From positions 23,418 through 87,417 of the forward strand of contig JAOZHY010000019.1 of the NCBI GenBank assembly GCA_026014595.1: DNA of 64,000 nt, in the 5' to 3' direction. The stretch is from Candidatus Bathyarchaeota archaeon (lineage in GTDB: Archaea > Thermoproteota > Bathyarchaeia > Bathyarchaeales > Bathycorpusculaceae). Shown piece by piece: positions 1-9,905 of this stretch; the first letter of the stretch is position 1, and every line of letters begins with the position of its first letter. Under the pieces are notes generated by a model. That model worked only from the letters and a program-made list of their open reading frames with translations, was not told the origin of the DNA and ran no database searches. Both the position numbers and the translations under genes were made by a program.

Positions 1-110
1 AAAGACTGCGGGAAACCGTCGTGTACGCTGAGGCTTCATCTAAACGAGTTTCCGTTTTCTCGAATTTTAAGCTGACAATACTCTGTTAGCCAGCCATTAG
101 TTGAAGCTCT

Positions 111-117
111 TATATAA
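111..117 (+). promoter_or_regulatory. Candidate TATA box upstream of the proteasome/FttA operon
   Basis: TATATAA lies 172 nt upstream of the psmB start. If it is used, the 5' leader would be about 145 nt, which is long for archaea. A second AT-rich stretch near 201-212 (AGATTAATAA) could be the real promoter. GGGAGA at about 274-279 is the likely ribosome binding site. I see no gene in bases 1-288. The call rests on sequence pattern alone. Confidence 0.35.
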
Positions 118-288
118 GGGCGCAAGTCGGAAATCGCAAACTAGGTAGCGCAAAAACATGTGGAAGCAGACAGTGTTGCATTCAGGATTGACAAAGCGCA
201 AGATTAATAAACACCACAGAAAGATAAGATGTTGCTACTTCCTAGCGATGGAATCCGCTAAGAATCCAGTTTTAGGGAGACAAACACG

Positions 289-936
289 ATGGCACAGAAC
301 AATGCAATTAGCCAACTAGTCCTAAAAGGAACAACAACCATAGGTGTCGTCTGCAAAGACGGCGTAATCCTAGCCTCCGACACCCGCGTAACAATGGGCT
401 TCTACGTGGCCCACAAATTTGGGAAAAAAGTCTACAAAATCGACGACCACCTCGGCATGACAATTGCTGGAACAGTCGCCGACGCACAACGCGTAGTCGA
501 CATACTCACCGCCAACGCACAGCTCTACAAAATCAACATGAACAGACCCATGCCAGTCGCCTCCGCCGCACGACTCACCGCCAACTTGCTCTTTTCAGCC
601 CGATACGTGCCGCTGGCGACACAGGTGCTAATCGGTGGTGTAGACGACACAGGCCCACACGTTTTCAACCTAGACCCATTCGGAAGCTTAACCGAGGAAA
701 AATCAGTTTCAACCGGTTCAGGCTCACCCATTGCTTACGGCATCTTGGAAGACAAGTACCGTGAAGACATGACGATTGAGGAACTCTTGCCCACGGTAGT
801 CAAAGCTGTTAACGCAGCCATGAAACGTGATGTCGCAAGCGGCAACAGCTACAACGTCACGGTAATAGACAAGAACGGCTATCGCGAGTTAACCGAAGAA
901 GAGAAGCGCAAGCTTCTGGAAACCCGAGGAAGTTAA
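289..936 (+). CDS. psmB: Archaeal 20S proteasome beta subunit
   Basis: Catalytic beta subunit of the 20S proteasome, an N-terminal nucleophile hydrolase. A 14-residue propeptide ends in Gly14, so autocleavage exposes Thr15 as the nucleophile in the KG-TTTIG context. Asp31 and Lys47 fall where the catalytic Asp17 and Lys33 of the mature enzyme should be, and the GSGS motif near residue 143 supplies the conserved Ser. The length (215 aa) is normal. ATG is preceded by GGGAGA. The next gene, fttA, starts 5 nt after this stop, so the two are probably cotranscribed, an arrangement found in other archaea. The alpha subunit is not in the window. Confidence 0.97.
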   Translation: MAQNNAISQLVLKGTTTIGVVCKDGVILASDTRVTMGFYVAHKFGKKVYKIDDHLGMTIAGTVADAQRVVDILTANAQLYKINMNRPMPVASAARLTANLLFSARYVPLATQVLIGGVDDTGPHVFNLDPFGSLTEEKSVSTGSGSPIAYGILEDKYREDMTIEELLPTVVKAVNAAMKRDVASGNSYNVTVIDKNGYRELTEEEKRKLLETRGS

Positions 937-941
937 AAATC

Positions 942-2867
942 GTGGCGAGAACCCAAGACAAAGAAAAAGAGAAAGTCGAAATAAGTCACTACATTCTTGA
1001 ACACGTACCCAGAGAAGCAGAAGTCACCAGAATAGAATACGAAGGACCCATGCTCTCCGTCTACACCAAACGCCCAGAAATCCTAGTCGACCAAAGCAGC
1101 ATCGTAGCAGAAATCGTCGGCGTAATCCGAAAACGAATCGTCATACGCCCAGACCCCTCAGTCAGGCTTCCAGAAACAGAAGCCGAAAAAATAACACGCG
1201 AACTCATCGCGCCAGAAGCAGAAATAACCGACATAAACTTCGACCCAAGCCTCGGGGAAATCATAATCGAAACCAAAAAGCCAGGCTTAGTCATCGGAAG
1301 AAACGGCACAGTCCTGCAAGAAATCATCAAAAAAACCAAATGGCGCCCCCACGTCCTAAGAAGTCCACCCATAAAATCCAAAATAGTCACCCACATGCGG
1401 CACTACCTCCACTCCGAAAGCAAAGAACGAGAAAGAATCCTACGCACCGTCGGCGAAAGAATCTTCAGACCCAAACTCTACGATGTCGGCGACATCAGAA
1501 TGACCGTACTTGGCGGAGCACAAGAAGTTGGCCGTTCCGCATTCTTAATCAAAACCCGCGAAAGCAGCGTTTTACTGGACTGCGGCATCAACCCAGGTTC
1601 ACAGCGCCCATTTGAGGCGTTCCCAAGGTTCGATTCCCCCGAGTTCCAGATAGACTCCTTGGACGCAGTGGTCATAACGCATGCTCACCTTGACCATTGC
1701 GGTTTAGCGCCGTTTCTTTACAAGTATGGCTATGACGGTCCCATTTACTGTTCGCCGCCGACATCAAACCTGATGACCATGCTCCAGCTGGACTATTTGG
1801 ATGTGGCGAACAAGCAGGGAATCACACCGCACTACGACCAGAAGGATGTCCGCGAATGCGTCTTGCACACGATTCCACTGCGGTTCGGCGTGGTCACCGA
1901 CATCGCACCCGACATCCGCTTGACACTACATAATTCTGGGCACATCCTCGGTTCTGCCATGGCGCACCTGCACATCGGCGAAGGCTTACATAACATCGTC
2001 TACACCAGCGACTACAAGTTCGCGAGAACCATGCTGCTGGAAGCGGCTGCAACCGAGTTTCCGCGGATAGAAACCGTGATAACTGAAAGCACTTACGGCG
2101 GACAGGACGATTACATGCCTTCACGTGTTGAAGCAGAAGAAATGTTGACACGTGTTATCAACGAGACTTTGGAGCGGAAAGGCAAGGTGCTTATCCCCGT
2201 GCCAGCGGTTGGCAGAGCGCAGGAGATAATGCTTGTCATCGACGGCTACATGAAACGTGGACTGATGAAGGAAGCGCCAGTTTTCATTGAGGGCATGATC
2301 AGCGAGGCAACGGCGATTCACACGGCTTACCCTGAGTACTTGGGTAGGGAAGTCAGGCACAGCATTCTGCATGAGGAGGTTAACCCGTTTAAGTCGGATT
2401 ACTTCACGATTGTGGAGCATCCGAGCGTTCGGCAGAGCATAATCGATGGTGAACCGTGCATTGTGTTGGCGACCTCGGGAATGCTTGAGGGTGGACCAGT
2501 GATTGAGTACTTCAAGAGTTGGGCTGAAGACCAAAAGAACACAATAATCTTCGTCAGCTACCAGATTGAAGGCACGCTGGGAAAGAGGGTGCAGAAAGGC
2601 GTCAGTGAAGTGACGATGATGGACAACGAGGGCAAGATGGCTGCGTTGCAAGTGAACATGCAGGTGGCGTCGATAGAAGGTTTTTCAGGGCACTCTGACA
2701 GGCGGCAACTAGTCAATTATTTGAGCCATCTTAACCCTAAGCCTGAAAGGATTTTCGTGTGCCACGGAGAGAAACAGAAAATATCGAACATGGCTAATTT
2801 TCTCGACAAGAAAGTAGGCATAAACACGATTGTTCCAGCTGTTCTAGAAACCTTTAGGCTGCTGTAG
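942..2867 (+). CDS. fttA: Transcription termination factor FttA (aCPSF1), KH-MBL-beta-CASP ribonuclease
   Basis: Archaeal CPSF73 homologue that cleaves nascent RNA and terminates transcription. The 641 aa carry two N-terminal KH-like regions (residues 1-150, with a GRNG loop at 119-122), then a metallo-beta-lactamase domain with the zinc motif THAHLDH at 246-252, then a beta-CASP domain and the C-terminal zinc ligands (GFSGHSD, VCHGE). The start is GTG, 5 nt after psmB. All metal ligands expected for an active nuclease appear present. The last 14 nt overlap the convergent sepF gene. Confidence 0.96.
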   Translation: MARTQDKEKEKVEISHYILEHVPREAEVTRIEYEGPMLSVYTKRPEILVDQSSIVAEIVGVIRKRIVIRPDPSVRLPETEAEKITRELIAPEAEITDINFDPSLGEIIIETKKPGLVIGRNGTVLQEIIKKTKWRPHVLRSPPIKSKIVTHMRHYLHSESKERERILRTVGERIFRPKLYDVGDIRMTVLGGAQEVGRSAFLIKTRESSVLLDCGINPGSQRPFEAFPRFDSPEFQIDSLDAVVITHAHLDHCGLAPFLYKYGYDGPIYCSPPTSNLMTMLQLDYLDVANKQGITPHYDQKDVRECVLHTIPLRFGVVTDIAPDIRLTLHNSGHILGSAMAHLHIGEGLHNIVYTSDYKFARTMLLEAAATEFPRIETVITESTYGGQDDYMPSRVEAEEMLTRVINETLERKGKVLIPVPAVGRAQEIMLVIDGYMKRGLMKEAPVFIEGMISEATAIHTAYPEYLGREVRHSILHEEVNPFKSDYFTIVEHPSVRQSIIDGEPCIVLATSGMLEGGPVIEYFKSWAEDQKNTIIFVSYQIEGTLGKRVQKGVSEVTMMDNEGKMAALQVNMQVASIEGFSGHSDRRQLVNYLSHLNPKPERIFVCHGEKQKISNMANFLDKKVGINTIVPAVLETFRLL

Positions 2868-3252
2868 GCACGGGTTCGCTTGTAACCGGCGTTTTCTCTC
2901 GCCAGATTCTCACGTTTTGCGGGCAGATGACGATTCGTTCTTCGCCAAGGCGGGCGATGTCTCCACCGATGGATTCAGCGAACTCGTAGAGTTCGTTGAC
3001 TGCGCTTTTTACGTCTTCGATGTTTTTGCTGGCGAGAGGGGTTATTCGCAGGATGAGTATGTTTCCGTTTTTGACCTCGTTCTTTATGCCTTCCAAGTCT
3101 GATAGGTCGCGGAGCGGCATGGCTTTGAGGTAGGTTTTTTCAATGTTTTCTTCTTTGCCTTTGTTTTCGGTGTTTTCGGCATTTTCGGAGGGTGGCATTT
3201 CTGGTTTTTCATCTTCTTTCTTTGGTTTGTGGAATATGCCTAGTGGCGGCAA
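2854..3252 (-). CDS. sepF: Cell division protein SepF, archaeal type
   Basis: SepF anchors FtsZ to the membrane in FtsZ-dividing archaea. This 132-aa protein has a charged, disordered linker (residues 8-40, rich in Glu, Lys and Pro) and then the compact SepF fold: KAMPLRDLSDL, then NILILRITPL, then GGDIARLGEERIVICP. The N-terminus MPPLGIFHKPKK is short and carries a hydrophobic/basic patch where the membrane-targeting segment sits in SepF. It converges on fttA with a 14-nt 3' overlap. The promoter probably contains CTATTTAATAG upstream. The window also encodes two PRC-barrel proteins (10672-10956 and 19610-19891) resembling the CdpB partners of SepF. Confidence 0.88.
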   Translation of the reverse strand: MPPLGIFHKPKKEDEKPEMPPSENAENTENKGKEENIEKTYLKAMPLRDLSDLEGIKNEVKNGNILILRITPLASKNIEDVKSAVNELYEFAESIGGDIARLGEERIVICPQNVRIWREKTPVTSEPVPTAA

Positions 3253-3484
3253 TTTGTCTCCTCTCTAGCTGCTATTTAATAGCTTTTAACAGTTAAGCGT
3301 TTCTTAATTTCTAGCCTGAATTCTGATGGTTAATATGAATTGAATTAATAAGTATCTTATGAATTTGCAGTTAATATTACAAATCCGCGGTTTTTCTCCG
3401 GCGCTCGGCGCGGTCTATAGCCCTCCTTTTATGTACTCTGGTGCATAGCATTTTTTTTGCAGCGTATGCATGGTTTAAGCAGGG

Positions 3485-3991
3485 TTATATTTGGATTATT
3501 TTTGCTTCCTTTTTCGCAGTGTCTAGCAGGGCGAGGGTGCTCTTACCGCTTAGGTATCCGCAGACTTCGCCGGGGTTTATGATTAGGGTCTTCCCTTTCT
3601 TGCGGGCGTCTGTGATGTGTGCGTGTCCGTGGACTATGGCGTCGAGGCTTTCGCAGGTAGTTAAGGCTTCGAGTAGTTGTGGTTCGTCTCCGTGGAGCAA
3701 GGCGATTTTGAAGCCTTCGGCGTCTATGAGGGCGAATCTTCCGCGTATTTCGCAGTTGCTGGTCTCGCTGAACCGTTTCTTGAGGAGTTCGTGGTCGCCG
3801 TCGTTGTTGCCGAAGACGCCGATGAGTTTTGCGTTTAAGGATTTGAATTTTGGGATTACGAATGGGGCGACATAGTCTCCTGCGTGGAGGACGAGGTTGA
3901 CTTTTTCCTTGTTTAGTCGTTTTATGGCTTTTTCAACCATCGGCAGGTTGTCATGGGTGTCGGAGATTATTCCTATAAGCATGTTGTTCAC
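3485..3991 (-). CDS. Metal-dependent phosphodiesterase, YfcE/MJ0936 family
   Basis: Calcineurin-like phosphoesterase of the small YfcE/MJ0936 type, which hydrolyses phosphodiester bonds with two metals; the physiological substrate is unknown. All motifs are present in order: SDTHDN near residue 10, HAGD, GNND, LHGDE and GHAH. The 168-aa length is typical. The first codon is GTG at 3991. An ATG three codons later (3982) with GGTG just upstream is an equally plausible start. It stands alone between sepF and a winged-helix gene. Confidence 0.9.
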   Translation of the reverse strand: MNNMLIGIISDTHDNLPMVEKAIKRLNKEKVNLVLHAGDYVAPFVIPKFKSLNAKLIGVFGNNDGDHELLKKRFSETSNCEIRGRFALIDAEGFKIALLHGDEPQLLEALTTCESLDAIVHGHAHITDARKKGKTLIINPGEVCGYLSGKSTLALLDTAKKEAKIIQI

Positions 3992-4157
3992 CAGTTTACT
4001 TTTTCTGGTTGGTTGAAGTAAAGGTTTTCTGTGTTGCGCTACTGTGCGTTCTTTATCATATTGCTGTCTTCGGAATATGCAGACTTACGAAACAGGACTT
4101 AAAATACTCCGCGTTTAACTCAGTTATAGAAGACAGTTCTAAAAGAGGGAAATAGAA

Positions 4158-4490
4158 GTGAAATCGTGGACTGAGGATTCATCCAAAAGAAGAGACAAAC
4201 TTTCCATCATCGCCGAAATCTTGGAAATCGCGAAGGACGGAGCCCTGAAAACCCAAATAATGTACAAGGCAAACCTTAGCTTTGCGCAGCTCAACGAGTA
4301 CCTTAAGTTCATGCTGAAGATCAAGTTGCTGAACAAGTTTGTTGAGGATCGGAAAGAAGTGTACGGGGCGACGGCGAAGGGTTTAGAGTTCCTGCAGCGG
4401 CATAGCGAGTTGACGGAACTGTTGGCAGAAGAAGCGAATAGCAAAAACGGCGCCAAGTTTCCGCCGCAGAACCTTCTCAGAAAAAGTTAG
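4158..4490 (+). CDS. Small winged-helix DNA-binding protein
   Basis: The 110-aa protein is a single winged-helix domain of the archaeal HTH_45 kind: helix segment AEILEIAKDG, then QIMYKANLSFAQLNEYLKFM, then a wing (VYGATAKGLEFLQ). It has a GTG start with GAGGGAAAT upstream and an A/T-rich promoter around 4100 (TTAAAATA). A paralogue with the same MYK.NL..AQL core is encoded at 28242-28589. It is presumably a transcription regulator; the target is unknown. It is not obviously in an operon. Confidence 0.8.
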   Translation: MKSWTEDSSKRRDKLSIIAEILEIAKDGALKTQIMYKANLSFAQLNEYLKFMLKIKLLNKFVEDRKEVYGATAKGLEFLQRHSELTELLAEEANSKNGAKFPPQNLLRKS

Positions 4491-4554
4491 TTGTTTCTTT
4501 ACATTGTATAAGTTTTAGGACTGAAAAATAGTTTATGTTTTAGAAGTGTTTGCG

Positions 4555-4668
4555 TTAGTTATCTGTTTTTGCGATGTAGTTTTTGACTTTTTTCTTCAGC
4601 GTTGGGAATTCGTCTATCATGGCTTTTACAACTTGCCATCGGATTTCTTCTTTGTATTGGTAGTTCAT
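4555..4668 (-). CDS. Hypothetical 37-aa charged protein
   Basis: A short open frame that reads MNYQYKEEIRWQVV then AMIDEFPTLKKKVKNYIA. It has an ATG start with GAAGGAAGG 5-13 nt upstream. Lys and Glu are spread along a predicted helix. No family is recognised. Good ribosome-binding-site spacing and codon content suggest it is real, but without homologues this is unproven. Confidence 0.45.
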   Translation of the reverse strand: MNYQYKEEIRWQVVKAMIDEFPTLKKKVKNYIAKTDN

Positions 4669-4708
4669 GTTAGCCTTCCTTCATGAATAATCGGTGTCTT
4701 ATATCAGG

Positions 4709-6142
4709 CTATACCATATATAAGTCTTTTTCCCTGAACAGAATATTCATCTTCCGAATGTGAAAACGAACAAGGTTTTCAAACGACCAACATGTTAACA
4801 GTTTTTTCCGCACCCTCACAGCAACTGCTGCTACAGCTATGACTCCAGTCGTCCCGACCAAAATGAGTAGCAAGTTAACAGGCAACCATGCTGCAACTCC
4901 TTCAACGCCTATTGAAGGGTCATGCTCCAACATGTTTTCGCCGAAGTACGGGTAACCTATAAACAAGCGCAGATGGTTTCCGGAGTATAAGCTGCAGTAA
5001 CGTTCACTGCGGATTTTCCCATTGTCTCCGAGTCTATGACAACCACTGTGTTCACAAAATCGAAGAAACCCGCCAGAGTCTGGCTTCCCTCAGCAAACTG
5101 AAGCCTAAAGCTTCCGTAACGTTTTCCCAAATTAAACGGGGTAGTGTCGCTTGCCTGCACGTTCCTGACTCGAATTCTTTGTCCTCCAGCAATAATGTCA
5201 GACATGTCAGAGTTAAGCTCAACGAATTCAGATGGAGCCATTGTGCTGCTTTCGGGCACTTGAGCCACAACCGTGTTGGCGTCTTCTTCTGCAATCGGTA
5301 TCTTCGTGACGTTTATGGACGCCATGTCAGTCCACAACGCTAAGCCAGCGTGCATCGCAGGAGCCGATATGCCGTAGTCGCTCTGCAGTTGGGCGAAGAA
5401 ACCGTTGAGTTTGTCGATGTTCCAGTCCCATCCTTTGATGACGAGGTCCATTTTTAACTCGCTGGGCATCGCTGAGTAATCGTAAAGTCCATAAACGTCC
5501 TCTGTTGCTCGAGTGTGCAGTGGATTATCACGTTGCCCTCTGCAAAATCGAATCCTGCAGGCGCCTTGACAAGCGTAAAGTTGAAGGAAAGGTAAGATGC
5601 GCCGTCTTCTCGCGTAACCTCAACAGGGTCTGTGAGGTTCCACCGCGCCGCGCTGAACGGAAGGAAGGATGGATGAAAATCTGAAAGCCAATTCAGATAT
5701 GCATTTCTTATCCGTTGCTGAATCATGCGCCGTTGCATCATGTTTCCATGCATTCCGTACTTTGTCATCATCCGCTCCTGCACCATCTGAGCATTTGCTT
5801 CATACTTTTGCCCGTAGTATTGGTTGTCAAGTGTCGTGTACTCGATGAGTCCTTTGTACTTCACAACGTAGACCTTGCTGGTGTCGTTTGAGTACCACCA
5901 CAGGAACATGGTTTTTCCGCTGGAAGGCACCATCACAGTACTCAGGTCATCCTGAATTTTCCACCATGCCCCTCTCGACTATAGATAGCCAGCCCGTTGG
6001 CACCTGAGGTGTTTTCCGCGTTAGCATCACTGGATATGAGGGCTGGGACTGCGGTTGAAAACAGCAAAAATGTAAAGAAAATTGTTGCCGCCTTGCCTTT
6101 CGTGCCTCTCACTGCTTGCACACCGAGAAAAAAGCTATGCAA
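4709..6142 (-). pseudogene. Decayed paralogue of the exported Asn-rich protein at 22260-23600
   Basis: Four consecutive open segments in changing frames (6142-5942, 5936-5454, 5469-4957, 4966-4709) together align end to end with the intact protein at 22260-23600. They contain a signal peptide, FLWWYSNDTSKVYVVKYKGL, FHPSFLPFSAARWNLT, ELKMDLVIKGWDWNIDKLN, GYPYFGENMLEHDPSIGVE, and a C-terminal membrane segment. Frame changes are needed near 5940, 5465-5500 and 4966. None sits in a long homopolymer, so real decay is more likely than sequencing error. The function of the intact copy is unknown. Upstream it still resembles the paralogue only loosely. Confidence 0.85.
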
Positions 6143-6223
6143 AACGTCCTCTTAAGAAAATCGCTTCCAAAAAACCCGAATGCGGCTGAAGCGTGTTTCT
6201 AGGAAACTAGAACTACATGCCGC

Positions 6224-7402
6224 TTATGGAACGTAGCTTGTTCCGTTCCAGAAAATCATCTGGTTGTACCCGTATGTCTCATTGGCTTCTAACCCGTCAT
6301 CATATATTATGTCCAAGCTGTTCTGGTACTTTTTGATTAGACCGCCCACTTCGGTGCTTATGGCGAATGAGAAGTCGTCGGCTTGCCACAATCCCCAAAT
6401 CTTGTCATCTGGACCACGAAAACCATATGCGTAACCATCCGGGAGAACATATGCGACTCTATCGGTAGGTGAGGCGCTTGGTCTGGGATTGTCCACGGCG
6501 TATTGCCAGAACCGTTTCAACGCATTTCGATGTTCTGGTTGGAGAGTGGTGTGCGTGTAATTCTCGTTCGTGTCAAAGATAAGGATGTATTTTGCTCCGT
6601 TTTCGTACGCTAGAACCAAATCGTTGTAAAGCGCCGTGGCCGATTCAAGATAAGGCGGTTGAGTGTACGTCCACGTAATCATGACGCCCCAATCCTTGCC
6701 TTGAACGTTGGCTGCGCCTCTGGCGAGTGCTACGTTTAACTGTCTGCTGTAGTTCCAGCCGAATTCTGCAAAAACCACGTCATACCCCGCCTTGTAGTCG
6801 AACCAGTAAAGCGCATAGTCTGAAGTCGCCAATCGCCAATCATCGCCAAAATTATACTCAATTGCGTATTGCAGAATCATGTTCATACGGGTGGTATACT
6901 GATTTGCGGCGTCTGTAAAGTTGTCTGCTGACCAGTCTTTAAGCGCGGTGTAATTATCGTTATCCAGTTGACGCCCACCAGGCTCATCGAAAGCGTACAA
7001 TCCCAAAAACGATTGCCCCCACCGGGTTTTTGCTTCTGTCAGCCATTGCCGCTGAACATCAATGCGTTCAGAGGTGTATTCTGGATGCATGTAAATCATG
7101 AAATCCATACCTTTATCGTAAATGTACGAGCAAACGTCGTTTAACTTTGCAACGTCGAAGGTTATTCCTTGGCTTCCGATAATTATGAGGTTCGCGTATG
7201 GGCTGATTTCATCCACGAGCTGTTTGATTTCTGTTACGTTGTCATAAGCCACATCCACACCCACATGAACTCCCGAGACATCCCTCTTTAAGGGGGCTGC
7301 ACCGAAAAAACCGTAGGTTATGAAAAGAGCGGCAATTAACAAAGAAACCAGTATGATACTCCATAAATACCTGTTTTTAAGCAACGAACTGACGCTTGTC
7401 AC
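6224..7402 (-). CDS. Membrane-anchored TIM-barrel-like protein, glycoside-hydrolase-like
   Basis: 392 aa with one N-terminal membrane anchor (residues 12-33) and an extracytoplasmic domain. The domain alternates beta strands and helices with GVHVGVDVAYDN, LIIIGSQGIT, FMIYMHPEY, FLGLYAFDEPGG, DVVFAEFGWNY and WGVMITWTY, which looks like a TIM barrel. The Asp-Glu in AFDEPGG at a strand end sits where glycosidases carry an acid/base, but I cannot name a GH family or a substrate. It is transcribed away from the neighbouring regulator gene and toward the pseudogene. Confidence 0.7.
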   Translation of the reverse strand: MTSVSSLLKNRYLWSIILVSLLIAALFITYGFFGAAPLKRDVSGVHVGVDVAYDNVTEIKQLVDEISPYANLIIIGSQGITFDVAKLNDVCSYIYDKGMDFMIYMHPEYTSERIDVQRQWLTEAKTRWGQSFLGLYAFDEPGGRQLDNDNYTALKDWSADNFTDAANQYTTRMNMILQYAIEYNFGDDWRLATSDYALYWFDYKAGYDVVFAEFGWNYSRQLNVALARGAANVQGKDWGVMITWTYTQPPYLESATALYNDLVLAYENGAKYILIFDTNENYTHTTLQPEHRNALKRFWQYAVDNPRPSASPTDRVAYVLPDGYAYGFRGPDDKIWGLWQADDFSFAISTEVGGLIKKYQNSLDIIYDDGLEANETYGYNQMIFWNGTSYVP

Positions 7403-7514
7403 GGTGCAATCAACATTCTATCATACTGCAGTATACCTTAAAAACCCATAGGCAATTCGAGCTAATTTGTAGGCAGAATGAGAAAGAGCAGATTCAAGGG
7501 AAGCGAAAAGATTT

Positions 7515-8307
7515 TCAGGTGAAACGACATAGAAGAAATAGTATAGTTATGTTCAGGTACATGGCTGTCAAGCTGACAATCAGAGCTTTGTCAAGCCTTA
7601 TGCCCTTTCCAAAGCAGAACGCGGCGGAAATCAGCAGCAGCCTCCAGACCTGCAGGGCAAGCAGCACGTACTGCGAGAGCGCACTTGAAAGCATCATGAA
7701 GACGTATGGAAAAATCGCCAATGGAAACGTTGCCAGCCCGATGCAGGTGAACAACTGCAGATTATTCCCCGAGCGCCTGTACGCCACGTAAGTGAAAAGT
7801 GCGGCGAAAAGGAAAAGCCCTACCCAGTCCAGAACGTAAAACGCAACTATGCTTGCTTGGCTGAGCACTGAGTAGGGAAAAAAAGAAAAACAAGGCGGAG
7901 TCCAAACGTGCCACGGCGGCGCCCAACCCGCCCACCAGAAGCACCACCACGGCAAAGGGCAGAAGCATGACGGGGTTGGCGGTTTTGGCGAAAAGAGGCG
8001 AAAGAAACACCCATTTCCCAACCCGATGCGTAAAAGCCTCGCCAATGTCCAAGGGCGCAGGAACATCACCGTCCTTCAGAATGCGGTGCAGCATTCGCCC
8101 GCGCTCGTTGAGGTAGTACTTGCGCTGCTTGTCCTGCGCCACGAAGTCAGAAAGTATGTCCAAGTGGTAGTAGACGGTGCCCACGCCTAAACCCAGTGTG
8201 TCTCGGAGTTCTTTGAACCAGACTTTCTCCTGCGCAGCCAAGATTTCTATTATTCTCCGCCGCGTTGGGTCTCTGAGTAGAGTGTAATACTTGGATGAGT
8301 CCTTCAT
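7515..8307 (-). pseudogene. Winged-helix regulator fused to a membrane domain, interrupted by a frameshift
   Basis: The N-terminal part (8307 to about 7885) is an ArsR-like winged helix (TRRRIIEILAAQEKVWF, GVGTVYYHLDILSDFV) followed by a first membrane helix. The frame then changes, and from about 7880 to 7515 it continues as three or more membrane helices (GLFLFAALFTYVAYRR, LATFPLAIFPYVFMML, LLLISAAFCFGKG) of Yip1-like look. The switch falls in the A7-G-A5 tract at 7878-7890. Removing one base restores a single protein of about 260 aa. The break may be an assembly indel, a real mutation or a slippery site. The product would be a one-component membrane regulator. Confidence 0.65.
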
Positions 8308-8457
8308 GGTTCAGAGTTCTCCGCCTGCGTCTTTTATAAGTAAAGTCCAGTGCTCGGGATTTATAGGTTTGCGAAAACGGCTATGTGCTGTCTGGAATAT
8401 TGCTTCTTCGGGAATACGTGCTTTATCTGCAAGCGACGCCATTTACTCTTGAGAAGG

Positions 8458-9855
8458 ATGAAGGCACCGAAGGGTATGACGCTTCCTAAACGCTTCAGGA
8501 TAGCTTACCTAGCGTTCATTGCGCCATTTATCCTTGCGTTTCTGTCCTGGCTGTATTTCCCTTCCGTTGCCCTCTGGATAATCAGAAACCTCTTCAGCTA
8601 CGCCGCAGCGGAACAACCAGCCAACATAGTGTGGACTGGCGCAATCCGCTTCTTCTACACTTGGTACACTTTCGTAGCCATCGGCGTGGCAGGCGTCTGG
8701 GTCATAGCCGCATTTTTCGCTCGACGCAGACACAAGACCACTAAAAGCCCGTTTTATCCCATGGTGTCCTTCGTGGTTCCTGCTTTCAACCAGGAAAAAA
8801 ACATCGCCGCGTGCGTGGCAAGTCTGTTCAAGTGCGCGGAAAAGTACGACGGTCTCTGCGAGGTCATAGTCGTAGACGACGGCAGCACCGACTACACCTA
8901 CGAAGTGGCGTGGTCCACAGTACAACTTGCCCGCGCTGAACATCCGCATGTCCGCGGCAAGGTCGTGCGCCACACTGCCAACCTCGGCAAAATCGAGTCT
9001 TTAAGGACCGGCATAAACCGCGCGTTAGGCGGCTTAATCGCCATTGTGGACGCGGATTCAGAGTGGACGCCTGACACGCTGGTCGGGCTTGTAGATTACA
9101 AGTTGACAAACGGCAAAAAAGCCGTCACAGGCTACGCGCACCCGAACGGGCAAGGCAGCGAAGGAAACCTCTACGTGACCCTGCAACGCCTAGAGTACAG
9201 CCACGGCTTGGCTGTTGGACGCTGTGCTCAAGGCTTAGGCGACAACGTGCTCGTGGTCTCCGGCGCCATAGGCGTTTACGACGCGGACCTGCTACGTGAA
9301 GTCTTGTCGGAAAAAAACATCCACAGCGTCACCGAGGACCTGGAAATCACATTGGAGATGCACAAAAAAGGCGCTAAAATCGGGTACGTGAGCACAGTGC
9401 AGAGCGCCACGGTTGCGCCGTTCTCGCTTAGTGCGTTGTGGCATCAGCGACTACGGTGGTTCACTGGCTGGCTGCATAACACGCTGGGGATTCACCGTGA
9501 CTTGATGGGTCGGCAGTCGTGGCTGACAGCGCTGCTCTGGTACTGCTACGTGTTCGAGTACGTGGGCGCCTTCGTGGATTTAGCCGCATTAATCGCGTTT
9601 CCTTTCCTGTGGCTTTTCGCGCCTGACCGCCTGCTGTTCGCGCTCAACCTGCTGGTTTTCATCCCTTACGGTTTGCTCATCGGCGTGGTTGGTCAAGCGA
9701 TTGCGCTCCGCTTCGCTTACGGCAGCGTACGTTATGGATGGCTGCTGTTTTACACGCCCCTGTACCCGCTGTTGCGGCTGGTTAACGTGGTTGCCCGTTC
9801 CCGCAGCGTCGTCAGCTACCTCATGGGCAACAATGGAAAATGGCATGTTGGTTGA
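8458..9855 (+). CDS. Processive family-2 glycosyltransferase, membrane type
   Basis: GT2 enzyme of the cellulose/hyaluronan/poly-GlcNAc synthase kind, predicted to build and export a polysaccharide. An N-terminal membrane pair is followed by the GT-A domain with VVPAFNQEKNI, VVDDGSTD, VDADSEW (DxD) and HQRLRW (the Q..RW processivity motif). Four C-terminal membrane helices follow. The ATG at 8458 directly follows GAGAAGG, and a second ATG at 8476 is also possible. A longer reading frame from 8350 adds Cys-rich sequence unlike the family and is less likely. It is followed 50 nt later by a HAD hydrolase. Confidence 0.88.
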   Translation: MKAPKGMTLPKRFRIAYLAFIAPFILAFLSWLYFPSVALWIIRNLFSYAAAEQPANIVWTGAIRFFYTWYTFVAIGVAGVWVIAAFFARRRHKTTKSPFYPMVSFVVPAFNQEKNIAACVASLFKCAEKYDGLCEVIVVDDGSTDYTYEVAWSTVQLARAEHPHVRGKVVRHTANLGKIESLRTGINRALGGLIAIVDADSEWTPDTLVGLVDYKLTNGKKAVTGYAHPNGQGSEGNLYVTLQRLEYSHGLAVGRCAQGLGDNVLVVSGAIGVYDADLLREVLSEKNIHSVTEDLEITLEMHKKGAKIGYVSTVQSATVAPFSLSALWHQRLRWFTGWLHNTLGIHRDLMGRQSWLTALLWYCYVFEYVGAFVDLAALIAFPFLWLFAPDRLLFALNLLVFIPYGLLIGVVGQAIALRFAYGSVRYGWLLFYTPLYPLLRLVNVVARSRSVVSYLMGNNGKWHVG

Positions 9856-9905
9856 AGAGAAGGGTTTTAAGGGTTAACGCTTTTTATGCTTGCTGGGCGT
9901 TTGCT

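Noticed and set aside
2121..2651. 176-codon frame antisense to fttA
   Set aside because: It is a shadow of the beta-CASP coding frame; composition is Arg/His/Cys-rich and no family fits.
6196..6208. GTTTC-TAG-GAAAC palindrome near a stop codon
   Set aside because: Only 5-bp arms in A/T-rich sequence; likely chance.
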